40,671 bases of DNA from Akkermansiaceae bacterium (GTDB taxonomy: Bacteria; Verrucomicrobiota; Verrucomicrobiia; Verrucomicrobiales; Akkermansiaceae): NCBI GenBank assembly GCA_903826205.1, contig CAIKDP010000197.1, forward strand, positions 1-40,671, read 5' to 3'. How positions within the stretch are numbered: position 1 is the stretch's first letter; each line of letters starts with the position of its first letter. Shown here piece after piece: positions 7,414 through 16,600 of the stretch. The position numbers and the translations under genes were made by a program. Below the pieces are notes generated by a model. The model searched no databases. It worked only from the letters and a program-made list of their open reading frames with translations, and was not told where the DNA came from.

Positions 7414-10400
7414 ATGATCAAACTTATTTTCCGACAGGCCGCAGGCGCTGCCATTTTGGCTGCCGCACTGGGGGTCGCAGCCACTGCCCGTGCCGCGGAA
7501 CCCGCCGCACCGGCGGCGGGTCAGTTGTGCTTCGACTTCGAGACCGGCGCCCTCCAAGGCTGGAAAGTCGTTGAGGGCCAGTTCGCCCGCGTGGTGACCG
7601 ATCGCCCGGAGTATCACAACAAAGGCGCTTATGCCTCACGCCAGGGGAAGGCCCATCTCTCCACGGTCGAGGGTGCCAACGGTGCTCCAGCCGACGTCCA
7701 GCGCGGCGTGATCGAGTCGCCGGTATTCACGTTAGACGCGCCGCAGGTCTCGTTTCTCATCGGTGGCGGCACCGCCCAGGATACCTATGTCGCGCTGTGC
7801 ACGCTCGACGGCAAGGAGCACATCCAGGCCCGCGGCAAGGGCAGCGAAGTGATGTCCCGCGTGCAATGGAACCTGCCGGCTCTGGTGGGACAGAAAGTCT
7901 TCATGCGGGTTGTCGATGGCAACAGCAGCGGCTGGGGCCATGTCACCCTGGATGACGTCGTCGCCAGCGGGACCCTCGACGCCCAAGCCAGCACCGAACA
8001 CTTTGCCAAGCGCAAACGCGTTCTAACACCCCAAGGCGGCGCCGGCAGCGCGGTGCCCCTCGACGCGCTGCGCTTGGCGGTGGAGGATTTGACAACGACT
8101 TTTGGCAAGCGCTACCCCGGCGGCACGGCATTTCTGAAGGAACTCGATGAACTGCAAAAAATTGCCGACGATGATGCGGCGGACAAGGCGGCATTGACGG
8201 CGCAACTCGCCGACCTGCAACGGCGGGCTTTGTTAGCCAATCCGCTGGTGAGTGGACGTCCGCTCGTGTTCGTGGCGCGGCCGCAGTATGCCGCGATCTA
8301 TCATGCCATCGATACTTTGTCCCAGGTCGGTGAGGCCACCGACGGCAAGTTCGCCCCTGGCGGCGCGCTCAAAATATTGGATGTTGCCTCAGGCGCAATC
8401 CGCACGCTGGTTGAAACCCCGCAGGGCACCGTGCGCAGCCCCTGCGTCCACTTCGACGCCAAGAAAATCCTCTTCGCCATGCGCCGCACCGCCAAGGAGA
8501 ATTTGCATATCTTCGAAATCAACGCCGACGGCAGCGGCCTCAAACAACTCACCTTCGCCGCGGACGTGAGCGATTTTGATCCGATCTATCTGCCCGACGG
8601 CGGCATCGTTTTTTCCTCCACCCGCGAGCCGAAGTTCAACATGTGCAGCCAGGACATCGGCGCCAACCTTTTCCGCATGGACGGCGACGGCTCCAACATC
8701 ATCCAGATCACCAAGAGCACCTTGTTCGAGAATCAGGCCGCGCTGCTGCCCGACGGCCGCATCGTCTACAAACGCTGGGAATATGTGGATCGTAATTTTG
8801 GCGACGCCCACGGGTTCTGGACGGTCAACCCCGACGGCACCCAGCAATCGATCTTGTGGGGCAACAACAAGGCTGACCCCGCAGCCGTGTATTACCCGCG
8901 CCTCATCCCGGACACCTGGCAAATGCTCTGCATCCTCAGCACCCATCACGGGAACATGTGGGGCGCGCTGGCGATCATCGACCCTAACATAGACACCGAC
9001 CGCAACGCCGCCATTCTCCGCACCTGGCCGGCCGGCGTGCGCGCCAGCCTCAGGGATAGTGATAGATTTGATTGCGACCGCCTCGGGCGCGTCAATCCCA
9101 AGTATGAGGACCCGTGGCCGCTGAGCAGCAAGTACTTCCTCTGCTCGCGCAGCGACCCGCAAAACCGCATGGGCATCTATCTCCTCGATGTGTTCGGCAA
9201 CGAGTTGTTAGTCCATAGCGAGGCGCCCGGCTGCTTCAGCGCCATGCCGCTGGCCACCACGCCGCGCCCGCCGACCACACCCGTGCGGCGCGACTACAAC
9301 AACGCCAGCGGCCTGATGTATGTGACCGACGTCTATCAGGGGACTCACATGCAAGGCGTCAAGCGCGGGTCGGTGAAAAAAATCCGCGTCGTTGAGTCAC
9401 CCGAAAAACGCGCCTGGACCGATGGCAAATGGTTTGGCCAGGGGTTCCAGGCACCGGGCATGAACTGGCACGACTTCACCGCCAAGCGCATTCTCGGCAC
9501 GGTGCCGGTGGAATCCGATGGCAGCGCGTATTTCAAGGTGCCGGCGGACACCTTCATCTTTTTCCAACTGCTTGATGAGAATGACATGATGATCCAATCG
9601 ATGCGCAGCGGCACCGTCGCCCAATCGGGCGAAAAGACCGGCTGCGTGGGATGCCACGACAACCGTCTGGCCGCGCCGCCGCCGGCGCTGGTTCCACCGC
9701 TGGCGTTGCGCCGAGAGCCCAGCACGCTTGAGCCATGGTATGGGCCCACGCGTTCGTTCAGCTTCATGGCCGAGGTGCAACCGGTGTTCAGCAAGCATTG
9801 CGTCGAATGCCATGACTTCGACAAACCCGCCGGCAAGAAGCTTTTGCTTGCAGGTGACCGCGATCCGTTTTTCAACGCCGCCTACACCGAGCTATGGCGC
9901 AAGAAATTCATCAAGACCATCGGCGCGGGACCGGCTGGCATCCAGCAACCGTACTCATGGGGATCACATGTCAGCCCGCTGGTGAAAATCCTCGTCGAGG
10001 GCCACGCCCCGGATAGGGGCCCAAGTCCCGACAAGCTCAAGCTCGACAAGGAAAGTGTGGACCGCGTCATCACCTGGATCGATATCAACGCTCCCTACTA
10101 TCCGACCTACGACAGCGCCTATCCGAACAACCCCGCCGGACGCTCGCCTCTAACCGGAGGCCAGCTGGGCCAGCTCAGCCGTCTAACGGGCGTGAATTGC
10201 TCGCAAGACAACTTCGCCTCCAGCAACGGACCGTGGGTCAGCTTCGACCGGCCGGAGCTTTCGCCCGCTCTCGCCAAGCTCGACAAGAATTCGCCGCAAT
10301 ACAAGGAGGCCCTCTCAATCCTGCAAGCGGGCAAGGACGCCCTCGCCCGCCAACCGCGGGGTGACACACTTGATTTCACCCCCTGCGCCAAGGACCAGCA

Positions 10401-10524
10401 GCGGGAGGGTTTCTATCGCCAACGGCAGCAGGTGGAAGCCACCAACCGAGCCGCCATCCGCGACGGCAGGAAGCTGCGTGAGCAGCCTCAAGGAGGGGCG
10501 GACTCCGATCCGCCCGGCCAGTGA
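7414..10524 (+). CDS. HzsA-related secreted protein with propeller and two c-type haem motifs
   Basis: A 1036-residue exported protein; residues 1-27 are a signal peptide. About 38-190 form a beta-sandwich-like region (CFDFETGALQGWKVVEG). About 270-600 carry TolB/PD40-like propeller repeats (LPDGGIVFSSTREP, LPDGRIVYKRWEY). Two haem c sites follow, Cys744-x2-Cys747-His748 and Cys796-x2-Cys799-His800. The layout matches proteins annotated as related to the hydrazine synthase alpha subunit, which are widespread in Planctomycetota and Verrucomicrobiota without anammox, so it should not be called hydrazine synthase. A periplasmic redox or binding role is likely. No other cytochrome or electron-transfer gene is adjacent. 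The last dozen codons overlap a REP-like hairpin, so the tail (PQGGADSDPPGQ) is repeat-derived. Start ATG 7414 precedes the signal peptide. Confidence 0.85.
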   Translation: MIKLIFRQAAGAAILAAALGVAATARAAEPAAPAAGQLCFDFETGALQGWKVVEGQFARVVTDRPEYHNKGAYASRQGKAHLSTVEGANGAPADVQRGVIESPVFTLDAPQVSFLIGGGTAQDTYVALCTLDGKEHIQARGKGSEVMSRVQWNLPALVGQKVFMRVVDGNSSGWGHVTLDDVVASGTLDAQASTEHFAKRKRVLTPQGGAGSAVPLDALRLAVEDLTTTFGKRYPGGTAFLKELDELQKIADDDAADKAALTAQLADLQRRALLANPLVSGRPLVFVARPQYAAIYHAIDTLSQVGEATDGKFAPGGALKILDVASGAIRTLVETPQGTVRSPCVHFDAKKILFAMRRTAKENLHIFEINADGSGLKQLTFAADVSDFDPIYLPDGGIVFSSTREPKFNMCSQDIGANLFRMDGDGSNIIQITKSTLFENQAALLPDGRIVYKRWEYVDRNFGDAHGFWTVNPDGTQQSILWGNNKADPAAVYYPRLIPDTWQMLCILSTHHGNMWGALAIIDPNIDTDRNAAILRTWPAGVRASLRDSDRFDCDRLGRVNPKYEDPWPLSSKYFLCSRSDPQNRMGIYLLDVFGNELLVHSEAPGCFSAMPLATTPRPPTTPVRRDYNNASGLMYVTDVYQGTHMQGVKRGSVKKIRVVESPEKRAWTDGKWFGQGFQAPGMNWHDFTAKRILGTVPVESDGSAYFKVPADTFIFFQLLDENDMMIQSMRSGTVAQSGEKTGCVGCHDNRLAAPPPALVPPLALRREPSTLEPWYGPTRSFSFMAEVQPVFSKHCVECHDFDKPAGKKLLLAGDRDPFFNAAYTELWRKKFIKTIGAGPAGIQQPYSWGSHVSPLVKILVEGHAPDRGPSPDKLKLDKESVDRVITWIDINAPYYPTYDSAYPNNPAGRSPLTGGQLGQLSRLTGVNCSQDNFASSNGPWVSFDRPELSPALAKLDKNSPQYKEALSILQAGKDALARQPRGDTLDFTPCAKDQQREGFYRQRQQVEATNRAAIRDGRKLREQPQGGADSDPPGQ
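10490..10515. repeat. REP-like hairpin overlapping the end of the HzsA-related gene
   Basis: AAGGAG (10490-10495) is followed by stem GGGCGGA (10496-10502), loop CTCCGA (10503-10508) and stem TCCGCCC (10509-10515). Geometry and loop match the array at 7230-7254, but the last two stem pairs differ with compensating changes on both sides. It lies inside the coding sequence and supplies the final codons of that protein. Confidence 0.75.
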
Positions 10525-10587
10525 GTTGCCGATGCACGCCTGGTCTGGCTTGCGCGTCCATTCCGCGGACCAAAAAAATCATGGATC

Positions 10588-10616
10588 TTGGTGATCCGGA
10601 TTGCAGAGACTGGAAT
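10588..10616 (+). promoter_or_regulatory. Candidate promoter for the giant RCC1-repeat gene
   Basis: TTGGTG (10588-10593), 17 bases, then TGGAAT (10611-10616). Each hexamer is only a partial consensus match. It would start transcription about 40 bases before the ATG, just upstream of a palindrome at 10638-10652. Confidence 0.3.
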
Positions 10617-10637
10617 TCTTCGATATCCTCAAAATCA

Positions 10638-10652
10638 GGTTAGGAACTAACC
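10638..10652. promoter_or_regulatory. Perfect 6-bp inverted repeat before the giant gene (possible operator)
   Basis: GGTTAG (10638-10643), three bases, then CTAACC (10647-10652). It ends nine bases before the start codon and overlaps where a Shine-Dalgarno sequence would lie. It could be an operator, or an mRNA hairpin that occludes the start. It contains an inverted pair of the GTTAG core that is common across the window. Confidence 0.4.
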
Positions 10653-10661
10653 GATTCTCCG

Positions 10662-13600
10662 ATGATGCGTACCCTCAGAGAAACCTTGGCACTTGTGCCG
10701 GTTGCACTTGGATGGATGGTTTTTGCATACCCAGCTGCCGCAGATCTGGCGTTCAGTTTCACGTCCGGCATCGATGTTGGGGTGACGGCCCCCGCATACA
10801 CCGCCGATGGAGAGTTGAATCTAACGCTTGGATTCGAGCCCACGCCTGGAACCCACCTCACGGTGGTGAAAATCACCGGACCCGCGTTCATCGCCGGAAC
10901 CTTCAGCAACGCAACCCAGGGTGCAACGGTGCCGCTCACATACAACGGCATCACCTACAACTATATCGTCAACTACTACGGCGGCAATGGCCGGAGCCTC
11001 GTGCTGCAATGGCCGTTGATGGGGATGGCGGCCTGGGGGACCAATGCATACGGTCAACTTGGCAACAATGGGATAAGCAACCAAAGCGCCCCGGTGGCGG
11101 TAATGACCCGTGGGCAGATGACCGGCAAAACGGTGACGCGCCTCGCGGCAGGTCAATTTCACAGTCTGGCTCTCACGGCGGACGGTCACCTGTTTTCGTG
11201 GGGCAACAATTCCAGCGGACAACTCGGCAACAACAGCACGCAAAAAACCAGGGTGCCCGTGGATGTGGACGCCAGCGGAGTGTTGGCAGGCAAAGTCCTT
11301 GTGGCGGTTGCAGCTGGTAACGACCACAGTCTGGCCATCGCCTCGGACGGCATGGCCTATGCATGGGGCTTTAATAACTCCGGACAATTAGGTAGCGGAA
11401 ATCTAACCCAAAGTTTGGTGCCGGTGGCTGTGAACACCAGCGGCGGGTTGACTGGCAAAGCATTGGTGGCGGTTGCAGCCGGCAACGGCCACAGTCTGGC
11501 GCTGTCATCGGAAGGCTTGGTCTATAGCTGGGGTTCGAACGCTTACGGGGCGCTGGGACACACTAGTTTGGGCAATGGTTCCATACCCGTCGTGGTGGAC
11601 ACCAGTGGGGTACTGGCATCCAAAACCATCGTGGCGATTTCCGGCGGCAATTTTTTCAGTCTGGCTCTGAGTTCTGACGGTCAGGTTTTCAGCTGGGGAT
11701 ACAATGGCTTCGGGCAACTGGGCAACAACAGCACTACCAGCAGCACGGCCCCGGTGATAGTCAATACCAGTGGCGAATTGTCTGGAAAATCCGTCGTCGC
11801 CGTGGCAGCAGGGTACGCTCACAGTCTGGCCTTGACTGCGGATGGCAAGGTGTTCGCCTGGGGCGAGAATGGCTCAGGTCAACTCGGCAACAGCAGCACT
11901 TCACGAAGCCCCGTGCCGGTGGCCGTCAACACCAGCGGAGCCATGGTTGGCAAGACGGTGGTGGCGATCGCGGCAGGTCAGGATCACAGCGTGGCTATCA
12001 CCTTGGACGGGATGATTTTTACTTGGGGGACCATAGACACGATCCACAGTTCCGTGCCAGTGGCGGTGACGACAAGCGGCGCCCCCCCAGGACGACTGGT
12101 ATCATCCATCGTTGCTGGTTGGGGCCATAACATGGCACTGTTGGATTTGGGTCCTCCCAGTGTGACGCGGCATCCTGTGAGTCAGACCGCGGCCGCTGGT
12201 GCTACGGTTGCTTTCACGGCAACCGCTGGCAATGAATTCCCTTCCACCGTGCAATGGCAGGTCAGCCCTACCGGCACGGCCGGCACCTTCAGCGACATCG
12301 TTGACAATGCATCCGCAACCACAGGCACACTGACATTGGCCAACGTCATGGCATCGCTAAACGGTTATGCCTACCAGGCGGTTTTCTCCAACAGTTCGGG
12401 ATATCGGGTTACAGCAATGGCAACGCTCACGCTGGTGGACTGGACGGCGACGATCACATCAGGATCCGATGTGCCTTTCCAGAGTGTCGGTGTGGTGGCA
12501 TCCGGCCCTCTGAATGTGCAACTGGGATTTGCTCCCGCGCCTGGAACCAATCTCACGGTGGTGAAAAACGACGGAACCTCCTTCATTATGGGGACTTTCA
12601 GCAATGCGCCGCAGGGAGGAACGATTCCGCTGACCTTCAATGGCGTTACCTACAACTACCTCGCTAACTACTATGGCGGAAATGGCAGGAGTTTGGTGCT
12701 GCAATGGCCGTTGATCCGCATGGCAGCTTGGGGTGAAAACCGGAATGGATGTCTGGGCAACGGCACCACCACGACCAGCCTGCTGCCGGTGAAAGCGCTG
12801 GTCGGCGGGGCGTTGGCCGGAAAGACCTTGGTGAAGGTCTGCGCGGGTAGCGATTTCAGCCTGGGATTAACGTCGGAAGGCAAACTTTTCGCATGGGGGC
12901 AGGGCATCGACGGCCAATTGGGTGTCAACAGCCAATCCAGCAGCAGCGTGCCAGTGGAGGTGACAGCCAGCGGGGCACTTGCCGGAAAGACCATAGTATC
13001 GATGGCGGCGGGATCCAGTCATGCCCTGGCCCTGACGTCCGATGGTCAGGTCTTTGCCTGGGGCGTCAATGGCTATGGCCAGGTGGGAATCGCGAGTCCA
13101 GACTTCAGGATTTTAAGTCCGGTGGCCTTGGGCTCCGCCGGTGTCTTCGACGGCAAGATTGTGGTGGCGATCAGTGCAGGCGGTGACCACAGCATGGCAT
13201 TGACATCAGAGGGTCGCGTTTTCACCTGGGGAATGAACTATTCCGGAGAATTGGGCGACGGCACATCAATCTCCTACAGCAGACTCCCACTGGAAGTGAT
13301 GACCAGTGAAGAGCTTGCTGGCCAGACCATCGTGGCCATTGCAGCAGGTCTTTCCCACTGCTTGGCGCTGGCCGCGGACGGACGCCTTTTCGCATGGGGC
13401 GCTAACGGGGGCGGCAAATTGGGCATCAACTCCACCCGCGACAGCCATGTTCCCACTGCAGTCATCATGAGCGGAGCCCTCGCCGGTAAAACGGTGACCG
13501 CCATTGCAGGCGGTTGGCACAGTTTGGCGCTGACCGCAGACAACATGCTCTTTGCCTGGGGTTATAATACCTATGGTGAGCTCGGTAATGGCACCCTAAG

Positions 13601-16600
13601 CGACAGTTGGGTCCCGGTCGCCGTGAACCAAAGTGGCGTCTTGAGCGGGAAAACCCTATCGGTGATCGCATGCGGCAGTTACCATAGTGTGGTGATGAAT
13701 CCCGCAGGAAACTGCTATGCCTGGGGACAGAACACACAAGGCCAGTTGGGCAACAACAGCACGACAGACAGCCCGCTACCCGTGGCGGTGGCTGCCAGTG
13801 GGGAATTCGCCGAAATGAAGGCGGTTGCGGTCGCTGCCGGCAACACCCATAACCTTGTATTGTTAGACTCCGGACCACCCACCGTTACCATCAACCCGTT
13901 CAACCGGATGGCAGCTTCCGGCGCGACTGTCACCTTCACAGCGGCAGCCACGGACCCCTTCGGATACAGCGTCCGGTGGCAGGTCAGCACAGCGGGAATA
14001 GCCGGTCCATTCGCTGATATCACAGACAATCCAACCGCCACAACCGAGACACTTACGTTGACCGAAATCTCCACCTCTTACGACAACCATGCGTATCGGG
14101 CGGTTTTTTCCAACAACTCCGGATTCAGCATAACTTCCCCCGCCACCTTGACGCTGGTGAATTGGGCCACGATCTTCAACGCCGCCTCGGATATTCCATT
14201 TCGAGCAGACGGTGTCGTCGCTTCAGGTTCATTGAACCTCCAGCTGGGGTTTGCTCCAATGCCAGGGACTAATCTAACTGTCGTGAAAAACACCGGGACG
14301 GCATTCATCACCGGGACATTCAGTAACGTGCCACAGGGCGCAAGGGTCCCGCTTACCTATAACGGTGTCACCTATGATTTCATCGCCAACTACTATGGCG
14401 GAAACGGCAGGAGCTTGGTACTGCAGTGGCCGTGGATGGGATTGGCCGCCTGGGGGTTGAACAGTTCCGGTCAGCTGGGCAACGGCAGTTTGTCCAACAG
14501 CCAAGTGCCGGTGCCGCTAATCACCAGCGGGGCACTGGCTGGAAAGGCCGTGATAACCGTCGCGGCAGGCGGTGCCAACAGTTTGGCACTCACCTCGGAT
14601 GGCCAAGTGTGGACGTGGGGCGGTAATAACACGGCGCCGGTGGCGGTAACCACCAGCGGGGTATTGGCCGACAAAATGGTGGTGACCGTCGCGGCGGGTG
14701 ACGATCACAATTTGGCGCTCACCTCGGACGGGCAGGTCTTTGCCTGGGGCACAAATACCTTCGGCCAACTGGGTAATAACAACACGACCAGTAGCATGGT
14801 GCCGGTGGCAGTGATGGCCAGCGGGGCACTGGCTGGCAAAACGGTGGTGGCCATCGCGGCAGGGCGTTATCATAGTTTGGCCTTGACCTCGGACGGACAA
14901 GTCTTCGCTTGGGGCTACAATTCCAATGGCCAGCTGGGAAATCGAAGCACCACGTCCAGCGCGGTGCCGGTGCTAGTGAGTACCGAGGGCGTACTGGCAG
15001 GATTGAGAGTGGTAGCCGTTGCGGCAGGCGACCAGCACAATCTGGCCTTGACCTCGGATGGTCGGGTCTTCGCCTGGGGCGCAAACTTCAACGGCCAACT
15101 GGGCAATAATAGCACAGCCAGTTGCTCGGCTCCCGTGGCGGTGCACAGCAGCGCCGCACTGGCGGGCAAGACCGTGACCGCCATCGCCACCGGAAGCTTC
15201 TTTAGCTTGGCACTGACCTCAGACGGCCATGTCGTTGCTTGGGGGGACAATGGCTACGGCCAACTGGGCAATGGCAGCACCACAAAGAGCTTGTCACCAG
15301 TGGCGGTGAACACCAGTGGAACACTGGCTAACAAGTTGGTGATCGCCATAGCGGGAGGAGTCTCCAGCAGTATTGCGTTCACCTCGGACGCTCAGGTTTA
15401 CGCATGGGGATACAATGGTACTGGCCTACTAGGCAACAATAGCAGCACGGATAGCCCGTTGCCAGTGGCGGTGAATACCAGCGGAACCCTGTCCGGCAAA
15501 ATGGTGGCGGCGATCGCAGCGGGCGATTACCACTGTTTGGCGATGTTTGGTTTGCCAGGATCACCCACCGTGACTCTGAGTCCAGTGAGTCAAACCGTGG
15601 TCCAGACGGAGTCATCCGGAGTTTCTATCAGTCTCACCGCGGCGGCAATCGATGTTTTCCCATTCACCGTGCAATGGCAGGTAAGTCAGACGGGAAGCGC
15701 CGGGCCCTTTAGCGATATTATCGCCAATCCAAGCGCCACTACCGGCACGTTGACCCTGACCAACGTCGTCCCGGAGCAGAACGGTTACGCTTATCGTGCG
15801 GTGTTCGCCAATGATGGTGGTAGCTGTGCGACCTCTGCGGCCACTCTATCAGTAACGACGGTGAATGAAGCAGTGACCTTTACTTCGGGCACGGATCTCC
15901 CGTTTGTGGCCTCTAATCCCGTGGTGTCGGGATCGCTGAACATCACCTTGGGGTTTGCCCCCATACTCGGAACCAATCTCACAATATTAAAAAACACGGG
16001 CACCGCATTCATCAGAGGAACATTCAGCAACCTGCCGCAGGGCGCAATCGTCCCGCTCACCGCCAATGGCGTCACATTAAATTACATTGCAAACTACTAT
16101 GGCGGGAACGGCAGGAGCTTGGTCCTGCAGTGGCCGTTGATCGGCGTGGCTGCCTGGGGTGACAATTCTAACAATCAACTGGGCAACAACAGCAGCACCA
16201 GCGGCCCGGTACCGGTGCCGGTAATTTCGAGCGGAGTCTTGGCCGGCAAGACCGTGGTGGCCGTTGCGGCGGGCGCTAACCACAGTTTGGCGTTGACCGC
16301 GGATGGTCAGGTGTTTGCCTGGGGTGCCAATGGCTCTGGTCAACTGGGGTGTAACAGCCTGACGGGCAGTGCGGTACCGGTGGCAGTGTATGCCAGCGGC
16401 GCTTTGTCCGGCAAGTCCGTGGTGGCCATAGCGGCAGGCACGAACTTCAGTATGGCATTGACCGCGGATGGACAGGTGTTTGCCTGGGGTGCCAACGACT
16501 CCGGCCAACTGGGCAACAACAGCATGACAAACAGCCCGGTGCCTGTGGCGGTGAATACCAGCGGGGCTTCCTCTTACAGAACAGTGGTTGCTATCGCGGG

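Noticed and set aside
7414-10524. Hydrazine synthase and anammox metabolism
   Set aside because: Only one HzsA-related gene, no other synthase subunits or hydrazine dehydrogenase, and such relatives are common outside anammox bacteria.
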